A DNA stretch of 64,000 bases from Chrysemys picta bellii (lineage: Eukaryota > Chordata > Testudines > Emydidae), in contig NC_088792.1 of assembly GCF_011386835.1 (NCBI RefSeq), positions 40,662,882 to 40,726,881 of the forward strand, read 5' to 3'. Each line of letters starts with the position of its first letter. The stretch's first letter is position 1. The position numbers were made by a program, and so were the translations under genes. Positions 1-11,750 of the stretch are shown in pieces. Below the pieces are notes generated by a model. That model worked only from the letters and a program-made list of their open reading frames with translations. It searched no databases and had not been told where the DNA came from.

Positions 1-1076
1 ATATAAAATAAACTGAATCACACTCAATCTTATCTCAGGAGATTTCCCAGAGGTGAAAAATCAAATTAAAATGTGAACAAGTTAGAATAAGAAGCACAGT
101 TCTTTTGTTTTAAATTAAAACTCTTGATCACTCATGATTATTATTTAAAAGATCAGTTCTATTTATTTTCACAGAACATCTAACTTGAAAGTTGTCCAAT
201 GTAATTTGCTGGAAGATAAATTTACGCAGATAAAGTTACTGCTTGGGGAGCGGAGAGGAGGAGGAAGAAATGTGTGGGTAGTTCTAAACATATTTTTCTC
301 AGTGTTTGTTTTGCAGTGTTATTAACAAAACAAAGTCTTTAAAGCCATCCCGAAGTTAAAAAATCTGTCTAACTCTCAACAGAGAAACAAACTACATTTC
401 AAGTTGAACTGTGTCTATTTAATTTTGATAATCTTTCTAGAAACATGAGACACTGCATCACACTGTTAAAGAATTTTTGGTAATAAGATACTGTCTCAAC
501 AAAGAAAGACACTTCCAGTGAAAATAATGTGTATATTTTTAATGGCTCTTTGAGTGCTTTTGGAGAGTTAAAAGTTTAGCCAACACACATACAGTATATA
601 TATTATTTTCAAGAGTGCTATCTTGGGAATGCAATATTTTTTTAAAAAGAGCAGTTTTATCATTTTCCCCCAGTGAATATTTTGCAATAGAAGCTCACAG
701 CTTAAAGGTGATTCAAAATACAATATATATACAATTTATCCCACTCTCTCTCAGGCACAAACAGCTCAGATGTGAAAGAGAAAAGATGAGACCAAAATGG
801 TGATAAAAGTATAATATTTGAGCTTCCAGTCCTAGAATCTGATTCATGCAGATAAAACCCTTAATCCCCTTATAGAGACCAAATTAAATCAGTGGAGCTC
901 TGTGTGGGCACAGGGGTCCATCCATTCACATCAGAGTGCAGTTTTGAGGCCTAAGCAAAAGACCAGATTCCGTGTTTTTGTCTGAGCTAAACAGCCCTGA
1001 TTGTCAGTGGGCAATGATAGGGCTATATTTCAAAATCAGAACCCAGATCTGCATCTGAATTTTATGATTAACAATT
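1..1076. other. Anonymous AT-rich intergenic DNA
   Basis: No reading frame with codon-like structure, no splice-bounded exon and no repeat I can name. The short frames here carry no recognisable domain. It lies downstream of the minus-strand LDLa exon, so it could be intron of that gene; nothing in the sequence decides this. Confidence 0.5.
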
Positions 1077-1296
1077 GGGGCTTGTCTACAAAGGGAACAG
1101 TCCAGAATAGCTCTTTTGTCCACGTGGACACACTTATTCATGTTAAAGTCCCTTTATGCAATTTAGCTTAATCCACACAAAGGCACTTTTAGTGTGGAAT
1201 AAGACTGTCAGCACTGATAGCTAGTGAGGAATAAGTATTGCACTTTAAATTCACACACTAATTTATTTTGTGATAGCTTCCACGTGTAGACAAATC
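1077..1296. mobile_element. hAT-like MITE, degenerate
   Basis: The left end reads GGGGCTTGTCTAC and the right end reads GTGTAGACAAAT, an imperfect inverted terminal repeat of the GGGCTTGTCTACA type seen again at 6919-7150 and 28028. It has no coding capacity. The roughly 220-bp size and TIR type suggest a non-autonomous hAT element. I could not find a clean 8-bp target duplication, so the boundaries are approximate. Confidence 0.6.
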
Positions 1297-2820
1297 TGAT
1301 CTAACTCTTCAGATTCAGACGCTCCCAAACCCTGTTTGAAATCCAGATTTCCAATTTTGTGGCTCTCCCATTTCTAATTTAAATTCAAGTCTGTTTCCTC
1401 TTTAGATCTGTTCCCTGCTGCCTGTGATATAATTTTTATAGAAGAGTCTTTTGGGGTCTCTGATTCCCTCTCCTGCTTTCACATGAATGATTCTCCTGTA
1501 GCACAATTATGCATAGGGCTGAACAAGAGTGTGTAAAGAACTGCCATAGAAATTAACTAAAAAGCATGTTTTCTTGTACATTCTGCCAATGTAGCAGAGA
1601 GTGTCTTTCAGTGACCTATCTGCCTGGAGGAAATATTCTTCTGTAGAGGAAACAGCAGCCAGGGACCATATATACTACATAGTCAAACTGAGCTTTTCAG
1701 GTACAGCTGGACATAACATACAAACATCCCTTGGGTTCAAACTGCTATTATGTTGAAACTTACCAAGATACATGCTTGGCACTGCATTTGTGAGGGGGTT
1801 CAGTGGACTTAATTTTCTGTCTGGTAATTCATAATCCTGTCTACTGTACCATGATACTGCATACAGAATGCTTAACCTTTGGTTTGGTTGAGCAGGAAGA
1901 TAGAAGTGGGTTATGTCTGCAGGATACACATTTCTAAGCCTGTAACCTGCTAACGTGAACATCTGTTTTCTGGAGCTACTGCCACAAGGTAGTCTCTGGT
2001 AAAAACTTAAATGCCTCCAGGTTCTAAGTTAAAAATCACAAAATTCAGGAAATCCAAACTCCTTCTTGTGGTCCAGGAATAGGGTTCTCAGGGAACAGAA
2101 CTCTTGTGCTGGGCATTGTTATATGTACGTTGAAATGTAGCTTAATGTTATAGCAAAGGTAAATGTCAGCTGTAAATTCAGTTCAACGAGGTAATTGCAG
2201 CTAGCTTGAGGACTCAGATTGTCTGGATGGCTGTTTTAGGGCTAGTTGACCACAGCCACATTGATGACATCTCAAGTTATTAAGCCAAAGGTATAAATTC
2301 ATAACTTTTTTTGTATTTGTTTGCTCACTTAGCACTTTGTGTGAGCTCTAGCTGTGTTACTTTGATCACTATTCCTGTACCGAAACAAAACAAGCATTTA
2401 TTACTGAACTTTCATGGACCTGCAACAAAGATTTTTACCAAAATTCTTTCACAAAATTATTTTTAGAGCAGACCTGAATTCCAGGGGAAAAGTTTGTATC
2501 TAGCTAACATTTAATACATTTTGACTCTAATAAGCAGTTGTGAATTAAAGGAAAGCAGGGTTGGGCGGAAGTTTCATCTAGTGACGTACCTTGAATAAGA
2601 AAAATCCATTAAAGTTATACAGATTTGGATATAAATTGAAATTTAAGCAGGTAACATTTGAGCAAAAGAAAAACAATAGATGGACTACAATTCCATGAAG
2701 TTTCATCCAAAATGAAATTCTGTGCCCTTCTGTTCACTGCTAGTTATTTTATAAGTAAAGCTACCAAACTGTACTACAAAAAAAACTTTACTTCACTTCT
2801 GATGAAGCCCACCGAGAGCT
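1297..2820. other. Anonymous DNA, possibly intron 1 of the minus-strand gene
   Basis: This follows the splice donor at 2821-2826 on the minus strand, so if the exon at 2827-2989 is real this is its first intron. I see no second exon in it: the longest minus frame (1675-1962) has no cysteine spacing or motif of an LDLa or MAM module. Confidence 0.4.
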
Positions 2821-2826
2821 ACTTAC

Positions 2827-2989
2827 AATGTTTTTCATCACTGCTGTCTTCGCACTGGTTGGTGAAATTCCACGCTTCCTTAGGTGGAACAGAGGATCCA
2901 TTGGCACATTGGAAGTCATGTCCTGTGGATGACTGAACAATTTGAAGAGTGAGAGAACACCACAAACAACAGAAGCTGACTTTGTTCAT
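2827..2989 (-). CDS. Partial gene: first coding exon with signal peptide and LDL-receptor class A-like module
   Basis: Read on the minus strand from the ATG at 2989, the frame starts MNKVSFCCLW, a short basic then hydrophobic stretch that looks like a secretion signal with cleavage near residue 23 (SSTG/HD). It continues as DFQCANG...NQCEDSSDEKHC: F-x-C-x-N-G near the start and C-x-D-x-SDE-xx-C at the end are the hallmark of an LDLa module, including its acidic calcium-binding residues. Two N-glycosylation sequons (NGS, NFT) are present. The last Cys codon is split and is followed at once by GTAAGT (2826-2821), giving a phase-1 exon end, the usual phase of LDLa modules. The module is atypical: a middle cysteine position is Trp. 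The frame is open further upstream to an ATG at 3064, but the 2989 start gives the signal peptide. The product would be a secreted or type I membrane protein; MAM/LDLa proteins (MALRD1-like) are one candidate. A decayed or chance exon is possible. Confidence 0.55.
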
Positions 2990-3751
2990 TGGATACGCTA
3001 CATCCAGGCTTCCACTTTGAAGAGAACTATTGCAGCAAGCTAATACTGGCCAAGAAGTGTCCATAAAAAGCCATGCTTACACATCTTGCTTTAAAACTTT
3101 ATTTTCTAGAGTTGCACGTGTTTAGAGTTTGATACTCTAACGAAATATGGTCTGAGTGAGGAAGTTACATCTGAGCCATATATCAGTGTGTCCTTGGAAA
3201 ATATGTAACTAAATTGCATCACTTCTTTTATGACTAGCGGGCTTGTTTGGTTGCATTACTATGCAAGCCAAGTGTATATCATTAACTCATTGATTGGAAT
3301 TATTGCCTGATGACTGGCAAAAATGTCAGATAAGTAAACAACATAGGCACACATAGTATCATCAGATAGTTAGCAATATTCCTGAAGCCTTTTGTGTCTT
3401 TTCTTGAAGTAATCTGGCAGCAATGCTTAAGTATAAGTAATTTATGAAGAGCATTATGCATGAACTGTAGAGATGTAGCAAATAAATTCAGCATTGATTT
3501 TAATATCAAAGTGATGACAAGTGACTGATCTATGGAGAATGAGAATTTGTATACCATATCCACATATCATGCAGTAACCTGAGGCATGCTTGTATATGGG
3601 CTCAAAAGATGATGTCAACTGAACTACTTTGGGGTTGTTTTGATTTTGACCTTCTCTTTGTGAATCATTTCTAATTTGAGCAAACATACTGGATATTCAC
3701 AGGTATTCTCCAGATAGCTCATTTGAACAAATGTGAGCCTACAGGTTGTTG
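2990..3751. other. Upstream region of the LDLa exon
   Basis: This would hold the 5' UTR and promoter of the minus-strand exon. The frame stays open to 3064. I see no convincing TATA box or CpG-rich promoter. Frames at 3300-3687 have no recognisable domain. Confidence 0.35.
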
Positions 3752-3852
3752 CACATAGAATCATAGAATATCAGGGTTGGAAGGGATCTCAGGAGGTCAT
3801 CTAGTCCAACCCCTTGCTCAAAGCAGGACCAATTCCCAACTAAATCAATACT
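3752..3852 (-). mobile_element. CR1 LINE 3' end fragment
   Basis: Minus-strand copy of a CR1 retrotransposon 3' terminus. The left edge carries the short terminal repeat unit (ATAGAATCATAGAATATCA) typical of CR1 tails, followed by GGTTGGAAGGGA and TCATCTAGTCCAACCC, the conserved CR1 3' end of birds, crocodilians and turtles. Only about 100 bp remain; it is heavily 5' truncated, as is usual for CR1. Confidence 0.85.
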
Positions 3853-4614
3853 ATTCACTTTGGCTGCTTACTATGCATGACATTTAATTTGGTCACCTTA
3901 GTCACATGGCATTGCTTCTGCCCCCCTGAGAGAATGATTGCATATTTTTAAGCAAGAGAATAACTAATAAATAATGTTCTTGAACTATACCCTTCTGTGT
4001 ACAATGAACAATATGACCCCACAAATAGCAGCAAACCAAATTTTTCACGAATCCATGTAAGGACCAGGCACAATCGCTGCCCCAGGAGCAAAGAGGAATG
4101 GAGATGAGGGTTAGCTGTGGCTCCTCTGCCCCTATGTGTTGTCCAATGGAGCTGGGCAGCTCCTGAGGGAGGGGAAGAAAGTAAGCTGCACCTATGAAGC
4201 GGTGCAGCAATGTGTATGATCCCCCCGGGGCAGTGCAGTACTGGGTTGAGCGTACATGGCACAAATGAGCCGTAAGTCTAGATCAGCTCAACAAATGTGG
4301 ACAAAATGACATTCAGCTTTATAAACAGAAGAAGTCCAATAACCCCGCTGCTGTGGCTAGCTGATTTGTTCCCATAGATCACTGTTCACTCCGGCAGAAG
4401 TCACCAAGCTTAAAAAATAAAATTCAAGTCATTCATAGCCAAAGCCAAATTCCCTTTACACACTCTAGAGCCTTTGAAGAACAGCACTGATTGAGGAGTC
4501 GACTGTCTTTAATCTGTGTGAAGTTTTAACATAAGGATAGTGGTATCAGGTTTGATGGTGGGGCAGACGTTCAGTCACTTGGAAAGCACAGATAATTCAG
4601 CTCCAGTTAGGGGT
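3853..4614. other. Anonymous intergenic DNA
   Basis: Two overlapping minus frames at 3902-4264 occupy the same stretch without codon-level agreement with any family I know. No repeat ends seen. Confidence 0.4.
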
Positions 4615-5001
4615 ATTCTCACCTCAGAAAAAGAGCTCTGTGTAAGCTCGAAAGCTTGTCTCTCTCACCAACGGGAGTTGGTTCAATAAAAGATATTACA
4701 TCATCCACCTTGTCTCTAAGTTTTTATATACGCATTCATTGTTGTGTGGACCACCTTCCTTCCCATTGGTAACCCAGTAATACCCTTGTGGTGATGTTTA
4801 TATGGAATTGTTTATATGGAAAAGTAAGACTAGGAAAAAAGTTAATGCAAGGGGAGGGGGCGGGGGAGGGGAGAAATGTGATCTAGCACCTAGAAGCAAG
4901 GAGAACCAGACGTAAAGGACCAGCCAGCTCCGTGGCCAAACAATTGTGCCCTGCAGGCCACAGTTTAGTAACCTCTTTACTAGTCATTCTCACCTCAGAA
5001 A
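4615..5001. repeat. 16-bp exact direct repeat (candidate target-site duplication)
   Basis: ATTCTCACCTCAGAAA occurs at 4615-4630 and 4986-5001 with no mismatch and flanks the retroelement-like segment. Confidence 0.7.
4631..4985 (+). mobile_element. 5'-truncated Penelope-like or related retroelement insertion with hammerhead half-motif
   Basis: The segment is bounded by an exact 16-bp direct repeat, ATTCTCACCTCAGAAA, at 4615-4630 and 4986-5001, consistent with a target-site duplication. Just inside the left repeat lies GAGCT (4633-4637), a 7-nt loop and AGCTC (4645-4649), followed by GAAA-GC (4650-4655): stem II and the GAAA box of a hammerhead ribozyme. The 5' core box (CUGANGA) is not there because the copy begins at about that point. 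After it come CACCAAC and CAATAAAAGATATTACATC, a tail shared with the copy at 29638-29710. The class is inferred from known Penelope-like elements with hammerheads. Confidence 0.55.
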
Positions 5002-5846
5002 TAAAGACCTAGTTGAACAGCTATAACCCTGACCATTTGTAAAGCAAAGGGGTGGTCTTCAGATCGCTGTGTCTCAACAGGTTTATAACATTCTACATGA
5101 AAGTTTATCTCTGTCTTCTCCGTATTTAATCTCAGTTGCTAAGCCATAAAGTGTGCTGTCACTAGAGATAGAACTATTTTCAGCAGGTAACATACAATAT
5201 ACTGTCTTAAGTACTCATCATTTAAGTGAGTCATATAGTTGTATAATGTATTCAACATAATTCAGCATAATAACCTGACATCCTAAATGACAAAATGCCA
5301 GGGGGATTTGTTCTGCCAAACAACAAAATTATTTTCACATTGAAATATCTTTTACCACTTCACAGGTCATTTTTTTCCCCCAAATGGGCAGCCAAAGCAG
5401 ACCAGGATGATGGAATATTAGTGGCCACGAGGGAGAATACAATAAGCAATCATAATAATATATCCAGTTTTCAACAAACATTGAAAAAAAACAAAGCAAG
5501 AGCCCAAGATGGTTGTCATCACAACCTAGGTATAGTGTTACTAGTTGAACAACCATGTCACTGCCCCTCCATGACCTCCCACTTTCGGAACTCGCCCTCT
5601 GAAAAGGCTCACTATGTTAAATTTTCAGCTCAAATCCTGTGCTGTGGCTGCTTTATGCCAGACTGTTGGGAGGAAGCAACTCTAACACCTGTGTTACCGG
5701 CCACAGGAAGGTCATCATGCTGCAGGAAGATCATCTAGTTCAAAAAAGAAGCTTCTATGACATCTCCTCCCCATTCAGTTGATGTAAGGGGCATGACCCT
5801 GGCTACCTTGATGCCCAGATGATTTCTGGCTATATTTTGTCCCTGG
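5002..5846. other. Anonymous DNA with one uninterpreted open frame
   Basis: A 147-codon plus frame (5295-5738) is open, but its protein shows no signal peptide, transmembrane segment or motif I recognise, and no splice context supports it. I treat it as chance. Confidence 0.35.
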
Positions 5847-6003
5847 CAGAGTGCTTAATTTGTGCCAGGGCTTGCCAAGGCTGAGCCTCAGCAATTCTAG
5901 GCTTGGCAGTTCACAGCCCCACCACCTTTGGGCTTGCTGCATTAGTTATGAAACTAAATCATTGCTTGCGCCCAGCACCTCTTTCATTACAAATTAAGCA
6001 CTG
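5847..6003. mobile_element. Short hAT-like MITE
   Basis: Ends are CAGAGTGCTTAATTTGTG and ACAAATTAAGCACTG, an inverted repeat of about 15 bp that begins with CAG and closes with CTG, as in hAT elements. Length 157 bp, no coding capacity. Flanking 8-mers do not match well, so the duplication has decayed. Confidence 0.7.
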
Positions 6004-6918
6004 CCCTTGTGGGTGTTAACAGCTTATGTAACTTAGAGCTGCCTGCAGCCTCGATGCAGGGGAACTAACCTTTTACACAGCCAGCTCAGGACTGAGGAGT
6101 GCAAAAGTGACCTTGCACCATTTTGACCCTCCTTTGTGAGCTGCACAAGGTGCTCTTCAGCAGCAACAAAGGACCTAGCCCTTCATTTTTAGGACCTATT
6201 TCCCTTTTACACATTGTGAAATTTCTCCACATGAAAAAAGTATTATATTGTAACTCTATTAATTTAGTCTGTCAGTCACATATATGCTGCAGTAAAATGA
6301 TCAGCCTTGTGCTACAGACTGGATTGTTCTCTGAAAAACAGCCAAGGAGAACCAAGAAGGTGAGCATACAACAAGGCTGATAGCAGCAATATTACGTACA
6401 TGTTTATTTCTTCCCCTCCAATAAGTAAATGAAAAATTTAAATAATTAAGATGGCTTAACCAGACATTCTGATCTGCTGGATCATTTGAAATGAAATGTG
6501 ATTGGAGGACAGAAGATACAAGTAGGTGCTATATTCTGATTTGAGTATTATGAGCCAGTCAATGGTCCCATCTTGAACTGTTCTAGAAAGCAGTGCACTC
6601 CCTGGTGTGAAGTCAGACGGTGAAGTTCTGTCTTTTACAAGTAGCACTTTCTTCAGTGAAATAACACTAGGACAGCTCTCTGAGCATCAGCATAAAGTAA
6701 TTGTTGGCAACTATACAAATACAGCAGAACTAGCTACATTTTTAACACCCTCCCATTTCTGATTCCAATAGGTTTATTGTCCTCCACAAGTATTACATTT
6801 GGGTGTATAGTACTGTATTAGGTATCCATACCTAGAAAGCATGTGTTCTCAATATCTTCTCAGAGTTGGACAACTTTGTCCATGGATTCAGCTCCCCAAA
6901 GTGCAGTGTGTCAAATCT
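6004..6918. other. Anonymous intergenic DNA
   Basis: AT-rich; no coding or repeat signal that I can name. Confidence 0.4.
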
Positions 6919-7150
6919 GTGGGCTTGTCTACCCGGAGCCTTAGTCTGCATTAGAGGGGTATAAATTCTAGAGTGCACTAGCATGTTGCACACTAAATGG
7001 CCCATATGGACCCCTCTGGCATGCACCAGAAGGCCCCTTATGTGCGTTAATATTGTCCTATTTCAAACAATACTATATTAACACGTGCTAGTGCACATGA
7101 GAATTTACACCCCTCTAGTGTGGAGTAATGCACCGTGTAGACAAGCCCTT
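6919..7150. mobile_element. hAT-like MITE with GGGCTTGTCTAC termini
   Basis: The left terminus GGGCTTGTCTAC is mirrored by GTAGACAAGCCC at the right. The interior contains inward-facing copies of a TAGAGGGGTATAAATTCTAG-like arm and AATTTACACCCCTCTAG, so the whole element is nearly palindromic. Related sequence occurs at 28025-28302. No coding capacity. Confidence 0.75.
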
Positions 7151-7408
7151 AATCAAAGCCATAGCAGAGGAACTGGCTAGGGATTTGGGATCTTGAGCTT
7201 TTTGAGTCTGGTGCAGATCAACAGTGACAAAATAGAACTGTCACCTGAAGAGTGTTCAGTGGGCTCTGTGAAATGAGTGGGTGTTCCCAGGGGTCAAGTG
7301 CCCACACTACTGAAAAGGCCATCACAAGCGATAATTCCATTTGTCCCTTGTAGTCTCACTGGAAAGGTCCCTCCTCTAGAAATGGTCTCGCCATACCAGC
7401 CTCAAAAC

Positions 7409-7471
7409 GACAGGTTTCAGAGTAGCAGCCGTGTTAGTCTGTATCCGCAAAAAGAAGAACAAGAGTTTTTG
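7409..7471 (-). mobile_element. 61-63 bp retroelement terminus with 12-bp target-site duplication
   Basis: A short insertion starting GACAGGTTTCAGAGTAGCAG and containing CCGTGTTAGTCTG, flanked by exact 12-bp direct repeats CAGCCTCAAAAC at 7397-7408 and 7472-7483. The core is a common turtle repeat terminus that I associate with Penelope-like elements; in that reading the element lies on the minus strand. The duplication shows directly that it arrived as a discrete insertion. Confidence 0.65.
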
Positions 7472-7483
7472 CAGCCTCAAAAC

Positions 7484-10400
7484 ATTAGCTGAGCTCTGTT
7501 GGAAAGCTTGTATTGCTCATACATATGCAGTACCTGCTCTATGGCTATTCAGAGAACTTCAGCCTCAAAGCCTATCACGGTTGGAATTCTGGACCATTCC
7601 TGAGCATTAAAAAAAAGTCATGTTTAAAAAGTTAAGAACATAAATTCATGCTTCAACAAGAACCTCTTTATCTAAAGTCACAGGCCTGGCTGACAAATCC
7701 ACCACCTTGATGCTTTAATGGTACGTGAAGAATCAATGTCCATTCAGAAAATATATTGATGATATCTGTGGCAGACTTTACAAAAGTTTGATGTTCTGCC
7801 CTTACTTTAATCATCATCAAGTATTTATTACACTGACCTCAAATTAAAATCAGTATGTGACATTGTCATCCTACTTAGAGAGCTCTCTGACATTTGGAAG
7901 CATTTTTTAAAAGATCTTCAAGAATATGCGACAGCTTATAGCATAGGAACAAGTTTGCTATATGTTCATAAGGATGCCCTACTTCAGTCATAAAATCTGA
8001 AACTTAGAGCACTGTAAAATGTTCCTTAGCAACAAAGGCAGCCTCCATCAGCACAAACACAGAAATAATCTGGTTTCATAGCATAACTAAGATTTCTCCC
8101 CGCACCGCATTTTCCCCAGCTGGGGAGCAACACCACAGGCTGTAAGGCAGGACACCAGCCATGCCAGAATTTGAGGTCGAAGTTGTCTCCTTATTTTCAG
8201 CCATCCCCCGTTCCTATCCCTAGAACAAGAAAGGTGTAACACTAGTATTACCAACCTCAACTGTTCTAAACCCATAAGATTGACTTTAATAAAAATAAAA
8301 AAACACGATTTTTAAAAATAATAAATTAGGGGGGTTTATTTGCCTTCTGTTTTGTGAGTCTTTAATGGTCACATTTTCAAGATTTTCTCTGCAATCATGA
8401 GGGCTGGAAGATTCTCATAGAGAAGGCCCCAGGAATTGGGGCTTTAAGATAAATATATATCATGAGACTCATAAAAAAGTTGAATCTTGGCAACACTAAC
8501 AGTTTGTGCCACTGTCCCCTGCAATCACAATTTATCTGCAACTCAGACATTGGTACTTGAAGCACTTCCGCCATATATTGCATGGCTAGAAACTCTAACA
8601 AAAGGAAACCCTTTGAAACAATTCAGAACTCCTTACTTACAATGTCCTCCTTCTCCTGAATACTTACCTCATGCAGTAGACAGAGAGAAATCATTTCTCA
8701 ATCCTAAACCCCAAACTAAAACACTTAATTGTGCAGATTTCAGGTTCTTTCAAATACAGGTCAGTCTAGTCCCATCTGGAACCACATAAACTCTATTACA
8801 TACCCACCAAATTTGAACCAGTGGAAGTGACACCAGAAGAAAACTGCTGGATACACCATATATGGCTTTACACTATGGCCTGCAAGCAGACATCACATAT
8901 TCAGTGCTCTGCCTGTCAGGGAAATAGTTGCCCCTTTTCCGGGCGTGTTCTATTTATCGTGACAGAATTAAAACAATCACAAAACCCCAGTAAGGATATC
9001 TTTATCTAGGGTTTCTCCTTCACAAACTTCCAATTGTAGTGTGCAAATATGAGCTAAAAATACCCCAAAACAAAATGGAAAATATTTTCCCCAACTATTT
9101 AGGCAAGAAAACTCTTTAACGTGTTTTTGATCCCCCAACCCTTCTGGGAAAAACCAACAGAGGATAACTATAATTGCAGACACAAACATTTATTATTTTT
9201 CTCTTTTGTTATTTAAATGATCTGTAAAGTTTTAAAGCAAATAAAATAATTTAAATTTTTCCACCCAGAGATATTTGTTTATTTTTGGTTTGGAAAAGGT
9301 CCTTCTAAGGTGCAATACTTCCTGCGGAATATGCTGGAAGTGAAATTAATATTGAAATATTTTGAGGAAATAAATAAATAAGGTCTCACTAAAATAAAGA
9401 GGTTATATTTTCTGAAGCACAATATCCTAGAAACAAAGTTCAAGGTTCTATTCCTATATCTATCTATCTATATATCTAGATATGAAGACAGACATCTAGC
9501 CAGAATGCAATTGCCATCCCACATACAGCTAACCATTGTAAAATGAAGATCCTCCTTGGAATTACCACACAGTATATCACTATAATTACAGAACTTTGAT
9601 CCAGAGGCACAAATCCTACAAGGAAGAAGAGCCAATGTTATCTATCTTCTGGTGATACAAATCACTACAATGAGGAATGTCAGGACCATCTTTTCATAAA
9701 TGTAAGAAATCTAACCTTGGGGGACAGAGTATAGTGCTAAAATCTTAGACATTGCCTGAAGGCAAACAGTTGTACAAATGCAAATTTGTATTGTTGCAAT
9801 GATGGAAATCCAGCACTGGGGGTAGATATTCATTATTATAATTAGGTTTGAAATCTGCCTGAAGGCAGTTTCTAGTTGCTCTGGTCCAGGTCCATACAAT
9901 TTGTCACTCTCCCTCTGTTCTCTTTTAGCACTGTGCCTCCAAGCAGTACTATTTATCTTTTTTGTAAATAGTTGAGTGATTTAATAGCAGTGAATGAACT
10001 TGAAGGCTTATTAAAATATCTATCAGCCCTTCATGATGCATAATAGCAGCCAAATTCTCACAAGGATTAGACATTCAGATACACCACAAAAAGTTCAGGT
10101 TCTTATCCATACTACTTTGCTTTCCAGCCCCTCCCCCCATCACCCCAAAGTATCTGATCTGATCCCTGCTTTCCTTCCCCCCCCCACTCAGTAGCCTCAT
10201 CCCCCATTCCCTTCATCTCTGATTAGCAAAGATGTTCCCACACTATTTCCAAAAGCAGGCTGCCACTCAAACTCCAGATACCTTTCTCAAATGAAGGACT
10301 TCCCTCTCTCCCTGAAGCCAACTGCATCTTTTGGTGATACTGTCCAGGTGGTCTTCCTCCACCACTGAATGCAATCTACTCAAGAAAACTCTTGTAAACA

Positions 10401-11460
10401 TCAGGAAAAGCATGTGCAGAAGGCTGTGCATATTTTCATTTTTTCTTTCTGATCTCATCCCTTTTATAAAGAAGGTTCATGTTAGGCTAGAAACCGGCAA
10501 GAAGCAGCAATCTGAGACCGGTCATGATTGAACAGAGCCAGTTCAGCAGAGCTACTTGAACATTTTCCATTAATATATATAGTATGATGAAAAATATTTC
10601 ATCTTTGGTTCAAATAGAAGTTGCAGTGAAAAATGCCCTTTTTAAGGATTTTATGAGGGCTTTTGCCAGTTTGTGTGTGTGTGTGCGCACACTTTGGGCC
10701 TTTTATTTTTATAATGAAAATCTGAAAAATTGCAAACGAGTCTTTTGACCAAAAAAAGGGGGGCTTTGTTGAAGTTTTTTTGTGGGTGTGAAATTTTTTT
10801 CTACCATCAGCTCTACAATCTCAGCCATCCCTATATGTGACATAGCACAAGAGAATGCACATTTTCCCACAGCTCTGAGAATGTGCACAAGCAGAGAAAA
10901 AGTCATTCTGAAAGTGAAGCCTTATAAAGAGGGAGCTGCAAAAGAGCAAAGACAAAACACTGCACTGCAAAAATCTCTGGGTATAGAAAGAGAGAAATAG
11001 AGGCCTGGAAAATGCGGACGAAAGGAGGTGTAAAGAATGGGCCATCCCCACATGCCCCAGTGTGGCCCTGCCTTAATTTTCCCCAATTGGGGCAGCAGTG
11101 GGTTCACTTTAACAGCACAGGGCAAGGAGAAACCAACACATGCTAACAAAATAGCATATCCTCATTTCATAAGGTTTCAGGGCAGGAGCAATTATAACAA
11201 GCAGCCCAGAAGGTCCTCATCTCAGGACCCTGGTTCCGAGCTCCCTAACTTAAAGGTCACAAAACAAGTGTGAGTCAGGTTAGGCTAAACTCCCACAGCC
11301 TGGGAAAGAAACCACCACCCGCTGCAGCCAGGATGGCTTCTACTCCCCTCTCTCTGTCCCAGCTTTCTGCTCCTGTTTAAATAGCCCTGTCCTAGAACAG
11401 GGCAGAGCCTCCTTGATTACACCCCAGGCTGTCCTTGCCATAGGTTCCAGCCTGTCCCTT
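7484..11460. other. Anonymous intergenic DNA with minor simple repeats
   Basis: About 4 kb with no supported gene. It contains a TATC-rich tract (about 9461-9481), a C-rich run near 10168-10190 and a GT tract near 10672-10686. Short frames in it overlap on both strands and show no family features. Confidence 0.4.
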
Positions 11461-11750
11461 AGGATATGTCTACTCAGTAGCTGGGAGGTGTAATTCCCAG
11501 CATGGGTAAACATGTACACGCTAGCTGTGCTCGAGCTAGCATGGAAAAATAGCAGTGTGCCCATGGCGGCATGGGCAGCAGCTTGAGCTAGCTACAATCC
11601 CTCCTGCCTCCCGGGTAGGTACTCGGGCTGGTAGCCCGAGCCACCATCATCTGTGCCACAACAATCACGCTGCTATTTTTAAGTGCTAGCTCAAACAGAG
11701 CTAGCGCATGTATGTCTGCCCACACTCCCAGCTGTTGCATAGATACACCC
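11461..11750. mobile_element. Palindromic hAT-like MITE (GCTAGCTC family)
   Basis: Left arm AGGATATGTCTACTCAGTAG and right arm ending GCATAGATACACCC are inverted relatives. Inner arms (GCTCGAGCTAGCATG near 11527 and GTGCTAGCTCAAACAG near 11683; AAAAATAGCAGTGTG and its reverse CACGCTGCTATTTTT) continue the palindrome. A fragment of the same family is at 56399-56487. No coding capacity. Confidence 0.75.

Noticed and set aside
5295..5738. 147-codon plus frame
   Set aside because: No domain, signal, splice context or codon pattern; in AT-rich anonymous DNA such a frame can occur by chance.
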